Below, piece after piece: positions 35,702 to 44,046 of a stretch of DNA of 64,000 nt. The DNA comes from Paracoccus aeridis (GTDB lineage Bacteria; Pseudomonadota; Alphaproteobacteria; Rhodobacterales; Rhodobacteraceae), in NCBI RefSeq assembly GCF_004923205.2, contig NZ_SELD02000015.1, forward strand, positions 61,755 through 125,754, in the 5' to 3' direction. The notes under the pieces were generated by a model. That model was not told where the DNA came from. It ran no database searches and worked only from the letters and a program-made list of their open reading frames with translations. Position 1 is the first letter of the stretch. The number at the start of each line of letters is the position of its first letter. A program made the translations under genes and the position numbers.

Positions 35702-36630
35702 TCGAAGCCGCGATGATCTGGAACGAGCCGAACAACAAGTCCCACTGGGACCCGGAACTCGACCCCGACTGGTCGCGCTTCGCCGACTGCGTGACCCGCG
35801 CCGGGCGCGCCATCAAGGCCGTGAACCCGGCCGTGACCCGCGTCCTCGGCGGCATGTCGCCGATCGACCCGCTGTGGGTGCAGCGTATGCAGGGGCATGG
35901 CGCGCTCGACCACGTGGACGTCGTGGCGGTGCATGGCTTCCCGCTCGACTGGAACCTGTGGCCGATCCACGACTGGCCGGCCAAGGTCGCCGAGATCGAG
36001 GCCGTGACCGACAAGCCCGTCTGGGTGACCGAGGTCGGCGTGGGGTCCTTCGGCGCCGAGGAGGTGCAGGTCTTCGGCGTCCAGAAGACGGCCGAGCTGC
36101 TCATCGGCCGGGTGCCGCGGATCTTCTGGTATTCGCTGTTCGACCTGCCGCAGGAATGGGGCGCGACGACGCGCCACCGCGAGGCGGAGGGGTCGTCCTA
36201 CTATCGCCATTTCTACATGGGCCTGATCCGCGCCGACGGCACGCCCAAGCCGGGCCTCGAGGCTTACGCGCCGCACGCCGCCGACATGGGGCTGATGCAG
36301 TGGTTCCACTACCAGGACCCGCGGCTCGACGACGCGGTGGCCTGGATGAAGCGCCTGGGCGTGCGGCACCTGCGCACCGGCCTCAGCTGGGCCGACAGCT
36401 TCCGCCCCGACGCCATCGGCTGGTTCGACCGGCAGATGGAGGCGCTGGCCGATTTCGACACCACCGTGACGTTCTGCTTCACGCCCGAGCATCTCGGCCC
36501 CGGCGCGCACCATACGAGCCCGCCGCACGATCCCCAGCAGTTCGCCGATTTCTGCGCCGCGATGATCGAACGCTACGCGCCCGCAACCGCGACCACGCAG
36601 CCGCCCGCGTCGCAGCCCGCCCTGACCTGA
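35698..36630 (+). CDS. GH39-like (beta-xylosidase-type) TIM-barrel protein
   Basis: A 310-residue protein beginning IEAAMIWNEPNNKSHWD. The WNEPN segment carries the Glu expected to act as acid/base in clan GH-A glycosidases, and PVWVTEVGVGSFG near residue 105 would carry the nucleophile. It lacks a signal peptide, so it is cytoplasmic, and it is shorter than secreted beta-xylosidases. The C-terminal part (from YAPHAADMGLMQW) reads like a partly repeated second barrel-like segment. It may trim or transfer a xylosyl unit made in this locus, or be a non-catalytic relative. Confidence 0.7.
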   Translation: MIEAAMIWNEPNNKSHWDPELDPDWSRFADCVTRAGRAIKAVNPAVTRVLGGMSPIDPLWVQRMQGHGALDHVDVVAVHGFPLDWNLWPIHDWPAKVAEIEAVTDKPVWVTEVGVGSFGAEEVQVFGVQKTAELLIGRVPRIFWYSLFDLPQEWGATTRHREAEGSSYYRHFYMGLIRADGTPKPGLEAYAPHAADMGLMQWFHYQDPRLDDAVAWMKRLGVRHLRTGLSWADSFRPDAIGWFDRQMEALADFDTTVTFCFTPEHLGPGAHHTSPPHDPQQFADFCAAMIERYAPATATTQPPASQPALT

Positions 36631-36641
36631 AAGCAATCCGC

Positions 36642-37763
36642 ATGACCGACGCCAGAAAGCCCATCAACATCGCCATCATCGGCGTCGGCAACTGCGCCAG
36701 CTCGCTCGTCCAGGGGCTCGCGCACTATGCCGGGCGCAACGACGCGTCGGGGCTGATGCACCACGACCTCGGCGGCTACAGCGCGGGCGACATCCGCGTG
36801 GTGGCCGCCTGGGACATCGACCGGCGCAAGGTCGGGCAGGACATCTCGCGGGCGATCTTCGCGCCCCCGAACTGCACCGCCGTGTTCGCGGCGGACGTGC
36901 CGGAAACCGGCGCCGTCGTGGCGATGGGCCGGCTGCTGGACGGCGTGGCCGAGCACATGGCCGACCACCCCGACGCGCGGACCTTCGTGCCCGCCGACCT
37001 GCCCGAACCCTCGCGCGAGGACGTGGTGCGCGCGCTCAGGGACTCCGGCACCGACGTCCTGCTGAACTACCTGCCCGTCGGCAGCCAGAAGGCGACCGAG
37101 TTCTACGCCGAATGCGCGCTGGAAGCCGGGGTCGCGTTCGTGAACAACATCCCCGTCTTCATCGCCTCGGACCCGGCCTGGGCCGAACGCTTCCGCGCCG
37201 CGGGCGTGCCGATCATCGGCGACGACATCAAGGCGCAGCTTGGCGCGACCATCGTCCACCGGGTGCTGACGGACCTCTTCGCCAAGCGCGGGGTCAAGCT
37301 GTGCCGGACCTACCAGCTGAACACCGGCGGCAACACCGATTTCCTGAACATGGCCAACCGCAAGCGGCTGGAAAGCAAGAAGATCTCCAAGACGGAAGCC
37401 GTGCAGGCCGTCGCGGCACAGCGGATGTCGGACGAGAACATCCACGTCGGCCCGTCCGACTACGTCGCCTGGCAGAACGACAACAAGGTCTGCTTCCTGC
37501 GGATGGAGGGCGAGCTGTTCGGCGGCGTCCCCATGAACCTGGAACTGCGGCTTTCGGTCGAGGACAGCCCGAACTCGGCCGGGGTCGCCATCGACATGAT
37601 CCGCTGCGCCGCGATCGCGCGGGACCGGGGTCTTTCGGGGCCGGTCCTCGCGCCGGCCGCGTATTTCTGCAAGCACCCGCCCCGGCAGATGACCGACGAC
37701 GAGGCCTACGAGGCGGTCGAGGGTTTCATCGCGGACTCGCCCGTGGCCGCATCCGCGTCGTGA
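36642..37763 (+). CDS. ino1: Inositol-3-phosphate synthase
   Basis: A 373-residue NAD-dependent enzyme converting glucose 6-phosphate to L-myo-inositol phosphate. NIAIIGVGNCASSLVQGL is the dinucleotide site at residues 8-25. NYLPVGSQKATEFYAECAL, PIIGDDIKAQLGATIVHR and TYQLNTGGNTDFLNM are the conserved catalytic and NAD-contacting blocks. The short, actinobacterial-type form is present rather than the roughly 500-residue eukaryotic one. Its 3' end overlaps the convergent DUF1003 gene by 58 bases. The enzyme is uncommon in this kind of bacterium and implies an inositol-containing product of the locus. Confidence 0.92.
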   Translation: MTDARKPINIAIIGVGNCASSLVQGLAHYAGRNDASGLMHHDLGGYSAGDIRVVAAWDIDRRKVGQDISRAIFAPPNCTAVFAADVPETGAVVAMGRLLDGVAEHMADHPDARTFVPADLPEPSREDVVRALRDSGTDVLLNYLPVGSQKATEFYAECALEAGVAFVNNIPVFIASDPAWAERFRAAGVPIIGDDIKAQLGATIVHRVLTDLFAKRGVKLCRTYQLNTGGNTDFLNMANRKRLESKKISKTEAVQAVAAQRMSDENIHVGPSDYVAWQNDNKVCFLRMEGELFGGVPMNLELRLSVEDSPNSAGVAIDMIRCAAIARDRGLSGPVLAPAAYFCKHPPRQMTDDEAYEAVEGFIADSPVAASAS

Positions 37764-38317
37764 GTGCGGGGATGGCCGGGGGCGCCGCCGTCCTCCCCCT
37801 CGATCTCGGCCAGCGCGTCAAGGACCTGTTCGGGATCGACGTTCTTCTCGATCTCCTCGGCCGCTTCGCGGTCAATCGGGACGTCCAGCTTCTCGGCCAT
37901 GCGGTGGATGACCGTCGCCAGCTTGGTCAGCTCGTCCTCGGTCAGCAGGCTGACATGCAGGGTGAAGTCGGCGCGGGCATCGGCGCGCTGTTCTTCCTTC
38001 CGCTGGTTCATCAGCACGAACAGCGACAGGACGATCGCCTCGATCGAGGCGACCGAGCCGATCATGCCCAGCCCGTCGCCGAAGGGAGCGGGGATCGGGA
38101 TCAGGTCCGTCAGCACCAGCAGCAGCCCGCCGTAGAAGGCGACGTGCAGCAGGATGAAGGTCATCGAGCCGGCGATGCGGGTGATCGCCTCGGCGATCCT
38201 GTCGCTCAGCGAGGCGCGGGCGTCTTCCTGCCGGCGCCGCTCGACCAGCCGCATGATGTTGCTGGTCAGCTGCTCCGTCATGTCCTCGCCCTTGGGAACG
38301 GGGTCTGTCTGATCCAT
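37706..38317 (-). CDS. DUF1003 membrane protein
   Basis: A 203-residue protein. Two adjacent transmembrane helices (about residues 52-72 and 82-102) form the DUF1003 core, with MTFILLHVAFYGGLL and SVASIEAIVLSLFVLMNQRKEEQRA as the typical phrases. The C-terminal cytoplasmic part is acidic and helical. The start at 38317 is preceded by GCGAGG; an upstream in-frame Met lacks a ribosome binding site. The last 19 codons overlap the end of the inositol synthase gene on the other strand, so the poorly conserved tail (HPRTHDADAATGES...) may be an extension arising from loss of an earlier stop. The function is unknown. Confidence 0.82.
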   Translation of the reverse strand: MDQTDPVPKGEDMTEQLTSNIMRLVERRRQEDARASLSDRIAEAITRIAGSMTFILLHVAFYGGLLLVLTDLIPIPAPFGDGLGMIGSVASIEAIVLSLFVLMNQRKEEQRADARADFTLHVSLLTEDELTKLATVIHRMAEKLDVPIDREAAEEIEKNVDPEQVLDALAEIEGEDGGAPGHPRTHDADAATGESAMKPSTAS

Positions 38318-38400
38318 GAGGGCCTCGCCAACTGTGCCTTCGATAAGGGGTCGGGCCGCGATCCGGTTCCAGCCCATGATCTTGTTACGGACGATAGCAG

Positions 38401-39366
38401 ATGACACAGACGATGCGCGCAGCGGTGCTGAACGGCCCGCAGGATTTTTCCGTCGAACGGGTCGCGGTGCCCGTGCCGGGCGCAAGCGAGGTGCTGATCC
38501 GGGTCGAGGGCTGCGGCGTCTGCGCCTCGAACGTCGAGCCGTGGGAAGGGCAGCCGTGGTCCACCTGGCCGGGCGCGCCGGGGGGGATGGGCCACGAATG
38601 CTGGGGCACCATCGCCGCCGTGGGCGAGGGCGTCCGGGGGCTGGAGATCGGCCAGCGGGTCGCGGCGCTGTCGGAACGCGCCTACGCCGAATACGACGTC
38701 GCCGAGGCCGGGATGGTCGTGCCGCTGCCGCCGGAACTCGACGGCAAGCCGGTGCCGGGCGAGCCGGTGGCCTGCGCCATGAACATCTTCGCCCGCAGCG
38801 ACATCCGCGCGGGCCAGGCTGTGGCGATCGTCGGCATCGGCTTCCTGGGCGCGATCCTGACGCGGCTCGCGACCGACGCGGGCGCGCGGGTGATCGCGGT
38901 GTCGCGGCGGGCGGAATCGCTCGATCTCGCGCGGTCGATGGGGGCGGCCGAGGCGGTCGTGATGGACGACCACTGGCGCATCATCGAGGACGTGAAGCGC
39001 CTGACCGGCGGCCGCATGGCCGAGCGGGTGATCGAATGCGTCGGCAAGCAGTGGCCGCTGGACCTTGCGGGCGAGCTGGTCGCCGAGGGCGGGCGGCTGG
39101 TCATCGCCGGCTACCATCAGGATGGGCCGCGGCAGGTCAACATGCAGATGTGGAACTGGAAGGGCATCGACATCGCCAGCGCCCACGAGCGCGATCCGGC
39201 CGTGCGCGTCGCGGGCCTGCGCGCGGCGGTCGATGCGGTGGCGTCGGGGCGGCTGGACCTGGCGCCGCTGCTGACCGGGGACTATCCGCTGGAAGACCTG
39301 GGCGCGGCGATGGCCGCCACCCGCGACAAGCCCGGCGGCTTCGTCAAGGCCTGGGTGCGGATGTGA
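38401..39366 (+). CDS. Zinc-type alcohol dehydrogenase-like protein (MDR family)
   Basis: A 321-residue medium-chain dehydrogenase. GCGVCASNVEPWEG holds the first catalytic zinc ligand, GMGHECWGTI the His-Glu pair, and VAIVGIGFLGAILTRLA the cofactor site near residue 142. The structural zinc lobe with four cysteines is absent, which accounts for the slightly short length. It is coupled to the downstream Gfo/Idh/MocA gene (GTGA overlap). Two oxidoreductases next to inositol-phosphate synthase suggest oxidation/reduction of an inositol or sugar alcohol, as in scyllo-inosose-type chemistry, but this is inference. Confidence 0.85.
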   Translation: MTQTMRAAVLNGPQDFSVERVAVPVPGASEVLIRVEGCGVCASNVEPWEGQPWSTWPGAPGGMGHECWGTIAAVGEGVRGLEIGQRVAALSERAYAEYDVAEAGMVVPLPPELDGKPVPGEPVACAMNIFARSDIRAGQAVAIVGIGFLGAILTRLATDAGARVIAVSRRAESLDLARSMGAAEAVVMDDHWRIIEDVKRLTGGRMAERVIECVGKQWPLDLAGELVAEGGRLVIAGYHQDGPRQVNMQMWNWKGIDIASAHERDPAVRVAGLRAAVDAVASGRLDLAPLLTGDYPLEDLGAAMAATRDKPGGFVKAWVRM

Positions 39367-40376
39367 GCGGGCCGATGGGTCCCGGCGGCGTCCCGAAGCC
39401 CCGGCTCGGCTTTCTCGGCACCGGCTGGATCGGGCGGCACCGGATGGCCGCGCTGGCGGCGACGGGCCTTGCCGACATCGTGGCCGTGGCCGAACCCGAC
39501 AACGCGGGCGCGGCCGAGGCGCTGGCCCTCGCCCCCGGCGCGGTGCGGGTGGACGGGCTCGACGCGCTGCTCGACGCCGGCATCGACGCGGTGGTGATCG
39601 CCACGCCGAGTGCCGCCCATGCCGAACAGTCGATCGCCGCGCTCGAAGCGGGCAAGGCCGTGTTCTGCCAGAAGCCGCTGGGCCGCACGGCGGCGGAAGT
39701 CGCGGGGGTCGTCGCGGCCGCCGAACGCGCCGACCTGCTGCTGGGCGTGGACCTGTCCTATCGCCACACCGCCGCGATGCGGGCGATCCGCGACCTGCTG
39801 CAACAACGCGCGCTCGGCCACGTGTTCGGCGTGGACCTGCTGTTCCACAACGCCTGGGGGCCGGACAAGCCGTGGTTCTACGACCCCGCGCTGTCGGGCG
39901 GCGGCTGCGTCGTGGACCTGGGCGTGCACATGGTCGACCTTGCCCTGTGGGCGCTCGACTGGCCGCGGGTCGAGCGGGTCGAGAGCCGCCTTTACGCCAA
40001 GGGCGCGCCGCTGGCGGACCCGGCGCGGCAGGTCGAGGATTACGCCGTGGCCACCATCGACCTTGCCGGCGGAACCACGGTCCGGCTGGGCTGCTCATGG
40101 GGCCTGCAGGCGGGGCGCGAGGCGGTGATCGCGGCCGAGTTCTTCGGCACCGGGGGCGGGGCGAGCCTGCGCAACGTGGACGGTTCGTTCTACGATCTCG
40201 TCGGCGCGCGGCACCTGCACACGCGCGAGGAAAGCATCAGCGCGCTGCCCGACGACTGGGGCGGCCGCGCGGCGGTGGACTGGCTCGCGCGGCTTGCGGC
40301 CGGCGCGCGCTTCGATCCCGAGGCGCGCAACCTCGTCACCGTGTCCGAAGTGCTGGACCGCATCTACGGACGCTGA
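39363..40376 (+). CDS. Gfo/Idh/MocA-family oxidoreductase
   Basis: A 337-residue NAD(P)-dependent sugar or inositol dehydrogenase. LGFLGTGWIGRHRM near residue 14 binds the cofactor. VFCQKPLGRT carries the Lys of the E/Q-K-P motif (Gln replaces Glu). SGGGCVVDLGVHMVDLALW contains the catalytic Asp/His pair. The GTG at 39363 overlaps the previous stop; an ATG at 39375 is the alternative. The family includes inositol 2-dehydrogenases, which fits the adjacent inositol-3-phosphate synthase. This is the last gene of the plus-strand operon. Confidence 0.85.
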   Translation: MSGPMGPGGVPKPRLGFLGTGWIGRHRMAALAATGLADIVAVAEPDNAGAAEALALAPGAVRVDGLDALLDAGIDAVVIATPSAAHAEQSIAALEAGKAVFCQKPLGRTAAEVAGVVAAAERADLLLGVDLSYRHTAAMRAIRDLLQQRALGHVFGVDLLFHNAWGPDKPWFYDPALSGGGCVVDLGVHMVDLALWALDWPRVERVESRLYAKGAPLADPARQVEDYAVATIDLAGGTTVRLGCSWGLQAGREAVIAAEFFGTGGGASLRNVDGSFYDLVGARHLHTREESISALPDDWGGRAAVDWLARLAAGARFDPEARNLVTVSEVLDRIYGR

Positions 40377-40382
40377 AACAGA

Positions 40383-40446
40383 CCGGCAGGGCCGCCGAGG
40401 CGTCGGGGGAGGAACCCGCGCGGCGTGCCCTGCCGGGCGCCGTGCC
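40383..40446. terminator. Long-armed inverted repeat between convergent genes
   Basis: Perfect ten-base arms CCGGCAGGGC (40383-40392) and GCCCTGCCGG (40437-40446) flank a 44-base loop. They lie between the ends of the Gfo/Idh/MocA gene and the convergent DUF892 gene. The position suggests a bidirectional terminator or RNA stabiliser, although no T run follows. Confidence 0.45.
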
Positions 40447-40447
40447 C

Positions 40448-40948
40448 TTACTGGGCGGCGGCGTTCACGCGCGACTCGGCCAGCGCCGTCAGCGTCTTGT
40501 CGGTGGCGTATTCCTCGTCCAGGTTCTGCTGCAGCATCGGGACGACGTCGTTGCGGCCAAGCTCGCGCGCCCACGCGATCAGCGTGCCGTAGCGGGTGAT
40601 CTCGTAATGCTCGACCGCCTGGGCCGATGCGGCCAGCGCCGCGTCCAGCACCGACTTGTCGGCGATGTCGCCGGCCGTTTCGTCCGCTTCCTTGATGATG
40701 CCGTCGATTGCCGGGCATTCCACGCCCTTGGGCGACAGGCCGAGCGTGCCGAACACCTGGTCGAGCCGCTGGATCTGGCCCTCGGTCTCGCGCAGGTGCT
40801 TCTCGAAGCCCTGCTGCAGCTGCGGGTCGGTCGCCTTCGAGATCATCTTCGGCAGCGCCTTCGTGATCTGCTGTTCGGCGTAGTAGATGTCCTGCAGCGT
40901 GTGGACGAACAGGTCCTGCAGGGTTTCGATGTTCTTGATGAGTGCCAT
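40448..40948 (-). CDS. DUF892 (YciE/YciF-like) ferritin-like protein
   Basis: A 166-residue all-helical protein. TLQDLFVHTLQDIYYAEQQITKALPKM at the N-terminus and HYEITRYGTLIAWARELG near residue 110 contain the Glu/His residues of the ferritin-like di-metal helices. The family is linked to general stress and desiccation responses. GAAGGA precedes the ATG at 40948. It is monocistronic between two glycan gene blocks and may be a bystander. Confidence 0.9.
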   Translation of the reverse strand: MALIKNIETLQDLFVHTLQDIYYAEQQITKALPKMISKATDPQLQQGFEKHLRETEGQIQRLDQVFGTLGLSPKGVECPAIDGIIKEADETAGDIADKSVLDAALAASAQAVEHYEITRYGTLIAWARELGRNDVVPMLQQNLDEEYATDKTLTALAESRVNAAAQ

Positions 40949-41102
40949 GTCGCGTCCTTCCGGGCTGGCCTGCGTTACGCCGTGACAACCCTCCCCGCCG
41001 GTCGCCGGTTGCGCGGCTTGACATAGATTAGGGCAGGGGTGGGGGCGGGCGCGAACGTGGAACCGGCTGGACGATCCGGCCGCGTGCTGGTTCAAGCGTG
41101 GC

Positions 41103-42215
41103 ATGACGCAAGACACGGGAAGTGACGCCGGATCGCGGCGGGATGGCGGAGCGGAGCGGACGGGCGCGCGGCGCGTGGGCGTCCTGACGTTCCATCGCTG
41201 CATCAACTACGGCAGCTACTGGCAGGCGCGCTGCCTGGTCGAGGGGATCGCCGCGCGCGGGCACGACGCGGTGCTGCTGGACCATGTCTCGCGGGACGTG
41301 ACCTCGCAGGAATGGCGCTACGCGTTCCAGCCCCTGCTGCCAGACCGCAGCGGGCGCGCCGACATCCGCGCCTATGGCCGCAAGCTGCGGCGCTTCACAA
41401 AAGCCTTCGACGCGCTACCCCTGTCGGCGCCGTTCGACCTCGACGATCCCGCGGGGATCCCCCGCTTCGACGTGGTCGTGATCGGATCGGACGAGGTGCT
41501 GAACCTCAGCCACCCGTGGTATGGCGGCAAGCGGCTGTTCTGGGGCGAGGGGGTGGCGGCGTCGCGGGTCGTGACCTATGCCGCCAGCAGCGGCAACATG
41601 GATGCGGATGGCGGCCTCGCGCCCGACTGGCGCGCGCGGCTCGGCCGGCTGGACGCGATCTCGGTGCGGGACGAAAACACCCGCGCGGTGGTTCAGGCGG
41701 CGACCGGCCGCACGCCCGAGATGGTGCTGGACCCGGTGCTGCAGTTCCCGCCGGACGTCGCGCCGGCCAACGAGCCTGCGCCCTACCTGCTGGTCTATGG
41801 CCACCACATCCCGGACTGGTTCGCGGCCCGCGTCCGCGACGCCGCCCGCCGGCGCGGCTGGCGCACGATCAGCGTGGGCTACCGCAACGACTGGGCCGAC
41901 GAGCAGCGGCTGGACGCGGGCCCGCACGACTTCGCGGCGCTGGTCGCGGGGGCGCAGGCGGTCGCCACCACCTATTTCCACGGCTGCGTGTTCTCGCTGG
42001 TGAACGGAAAGCCGTTCGTGGCCGCACCGTCCTTCTATCGCTGGAACAAGCTGCGCGACCTGATCGCGCTCCTGGACGCCCGGCGGCACCTCACGTTCGA
42101 GGACCGGCCCGCGTCCGAGACGGGCGCGGCGCTGGACAGCCCGCCGCAGGTGGGCGCCCGTCTGGCGGAACTCAGGGCGCAGTCCGACGCCTATCTCGGC
42201 CGGGTTTTGGCGTGA
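41103..42215 (+). CDS. Polysaccharide pyruvyl transferase-family protein
   Basis: A 370-residue protein. After a polar leader of about 22 residues, RVGVLTFHRCINYGSYWQARCLVEGI is the family N-terminus, and VVIGSDEVLNLSHPW near residue 120 and TTYFHGCVFSLVNGKPFVA near 290 are the conserved blocks. Members add ketal-linked pyruvate to sugars or are structurally related transferases. The stop overlaps the GTG of the FrhB-like gene, a pairing often seen in exopolysaccharide loci. It has no membrane segment. Confidence 0.85.
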   Translation: MTQDTGSDAGSRRDGGAERTGARRVGVLTFHRCINYGSYWQARCLVEGIAARGHDAVLLDHVSRDVTSQEWRYAFQPLLPDRSGRADIRAYGRKLRRFTKAFDALPLSAPFDLDDPAGIPRFDVVVIGSDEVLNLSHPWYGGKRLFWGEGVAASRVVTYAASSGNMDADGGLAPDWRARLGRLDAISVRDENTRAVVQAATGRTPEMVLDPVLQFPPDVAPANEPAPYLLVYGHHIPDWFAARVRDAARRRGWRTISVGYRNDWADEQRLDAGPHDFAALVAGAQAVATTYFHGCVFSLVNGKPFVAAPSFYRWNKLRDLIALLDARRHLTFEDRPASETGAALDSPPQVGARLAELRAQSDAYLGRVLA

Positions 42216-43606
42216 CCGCGCCGCCGCTCGTCAGCCCGGGCGCGATCGTCCGGTCGGGCCTTTGCATCGGCTGCGGCGCCTGCGCGTCGGGGGAACCTCG
42301 CGCGCGGATGGAATGGGACCGCTTCGGCCAGCTGAACCCGACCGGCCCGGCAGAGTGGATGGAGACGCCGACCGAGGCGTTCTCGGCCACCTGCCCGTTC
42401 TCGCCCCGGGCCGAGAACGAGGACGCCATCGCCGCCCGCGCCTTTCCCGGCGCCCCCCTGCATGACGACCGGATCGGTCGCCACGTGTCCGCCCATGTCG
42501 GCGCCGCGGTCGAGGCGCCGTTCCGCGAAAAGGGCAGCTCCGGCGGGCTGGTGAGCTGGATCGCGGCCGAGCTGCTGCGGCGCGGCCATGTCGACGCGGT
42601 GCTCCATGTCCATCCGGGCGCCGGTGGCGCGCCGTTCTTCGGCTACCGCGTGGCGCGGTCGGTGGACGAACTGCTGGCGGGGGCGAAGTCGCGCTATCAT
42701 CCCGTGCACCTCGCGGACGTGCTGGACGAGGTGCGGCGCGTGCCGGGGCGCTACGCGGTCGTGGGCATCCCCTGCTTCATCAAGGCGGTGCATCTGGCCG
42801 CCGCGCAAGACCCTCTGCTGGCGGAACGGATCACCCACAGGCTCGGCCTTTTCTGCGGGCACATGAAAAGCGCGCGGTTCGTCACCAGCTTCGCGTGGCA
42901 GCTTGGCGCGGACGCCGCGGCGGTGCGCGCCGTGGAATACCGCCGCAAGGACGAGGGCCGCCCCGCCAACTGGTACACCGCGCATCTCACGCTCGACGGC
43001 GGGGTAACGGCCCAGCAGGACTGGTGGCATCTCGCCGACGGGGACTGGGGCGCGGGCTATTTCATGAACAGCGCCTGCAACTGGTGCGACGACGTGGTGG
43101 CCGAGACCGCCGACATCAGCTTCGGCGATGCCTGGGTCGAGCCGTATTCGTCCGACGGGCGCGGCACCAACGTGATCGTGGTCCGCACGCCCCTGATGCA
43201 GAGGCTGGTGGACGAAGGCTCGGCGCAGGGGCGGCTGGACCTGAAGGCGGTGGATGCGGATTTCATCGCCGACACGCAGGCGGCGGGGTTCCGGCAGCGG
43301 CGCGAGGGGCTGGCCTATCGGCTGACGTGGAACAGGCGCGGGGTGCGGCCGGTTAAGCGGGTCGCGCCGGACGCCGCGGGGCTGACGGCCCGGCGCAAGG
43401 CAGTTTACCGCACCCGCGCGGCGATCAGCGCGGGGTCGCACCGGATGGCCGATCTTGCGGTGCGGACCGGGCGGCCGGGCATCTACCTGCGCTGGGCGTG
43501 GGCCGCCTATCGCGTGTACGAGGGGCTGGTCTATGCGCGCGGACGGCTCGGGCCGCTGTTCGACCGGCTCGAGCGCCTGTCGTCGTCGCGCGGTCGCCGG
43601 GGCTGA
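42212..43606 (+). CDS. Coenzyme F420 hydrogenase/dehydrogenase beta subunit (FrhB)-family protein
   Basis: A 464-residue iron-sulfur flavoprotein-like protein. LCIGCGACASG near residue 13 supplies three cysteines of a [4Fe-4S] site, followed by ATCPFSP. The FrhB core blocks are FREKGSSGGLVSW, GIPCFIKAVH, LGLFCGHMKS, and SACNWCDDVVAETADISFGDAW. The C-terminal 100 residues are basic. It starts at a GTG overlapping the pyruvyl transferase stop. Such pairs occur in polysaccharide clusters of bacteria that lack F420, where the protein probably reduces or activates a glycan-linked substrate. Its precise reaction is unknown. Confidence 0.85.
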   Translation: MTAPPLVSPGAIVRSGLCIGCGACASGEPRARMEWDRFGQLNPTGPAEWMETPTEAFSATCPFSPRAENEDAIAARAFPGAPLHDDRIGRHVSAHVGAAVEAPFREKGSSGGLVSWIAAELLRRGHVDAVLHVHPGAGGAPFFGYRVARSVDELLAGAKSRYHPVHLADVLDEVRRVPGRYAVVGIPCFIKAVHLAAAQDPLLAERITHRLGLFCGHMKSARFVTSFAWQLGADAAAVRAVEYRRKDEGRPANWYTAHLTLDGGVTAQQDWWHLADGDWGAGYFMNSACNWCDDVVAETADISFGDAWVEPYSSDGRGTNVIVVRTPLMQRLVDEGSAQGRLDLKAVDADFIADTQAAGFRQRREGLAYRLTWNRRGVRPVKRVAPDAAGLTARRKAVYRTRAAISAGSHRMADLAVRTGRPGIYLRWAWAAYRVYEGLVYARGRLGPLFDRLERLSSSRGRRG

Positions 43607-43610
43607 CCCG

Positions 43611-43967
43611 TCAGCTGTGGCCCGGAAGCGGCAGCTCGGCGTGCTGGACCACGGTCCAGTCCTCGTGCTCGATCCGGCGGTAGACCGAGGTGCAGGCGGC
43701 GCGGAACGACTTGTCGCCCCTGGACGCCTCGACCTTGTAGCCGATCACGATCAGCCCTTCCTGCGGGCGCGAGACGTGCTGGTCCGAGAACGCGACGCTG
43801 TCCCATTTCGGCGTGTTGCTGACCGCGTTCACCGCGTCCTCGCCGGCGAAGACATGCGGGTCGGTCCCCAGCGCCATGACGCAATCCGCGTCCACGTTCT
43901 GGTGGTATTCCTCGTCCGAGGCGACCCAAAGGCTTTCCTCGAAACTCCAGATCCGGCTGTCGTCCAT
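43611..43967 (-). CDS. NTF2-like (DUF4440/SnoaL-type) small protein
   Basis: A 118-residue single-domain protein with an N-terminal helix (WSFEESLWVASDEEYHQN) and a sheet ending in RRIEHEDWTVVQHAELPL, consistent with the NTF2 cone fold. The ATG at 43967 is chosen since AGGAGG lies at normal distance. An ATG two codons upstream would place that site against the start. It ends four bases from the convergent FrhB-like gene. Possible roles include small-molecule binding or stress defence; none can be assigned. Confidence 0.75.
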   Translation of the reverse strand: MDDSRIWSFEESLWVASDEEYHQNVDADCVMALGTDPHVFAGEDAVNAVSNTPKWDSVAFSDQHVSRPQEGLIVIGYKVEASRGDKSFRAACTSVYRRIEHEDWTVVQHAELPLPGHS

Positions 43968-44046
43968 CAGCATTCCTCCTGCGTTCGCAATAGGACGCGA
44001 GAGCGGCGGGAAAGGTTGCCTGAATATTTGTCAGGCCGCCCCCCGG

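Noticed and set aside
40377..40447. Search for a small RNA in the spacer with the ten-base inverted repeat
   Set aside because: No promoter-like element is visible, and the position between convergent genes is better explained by termination.
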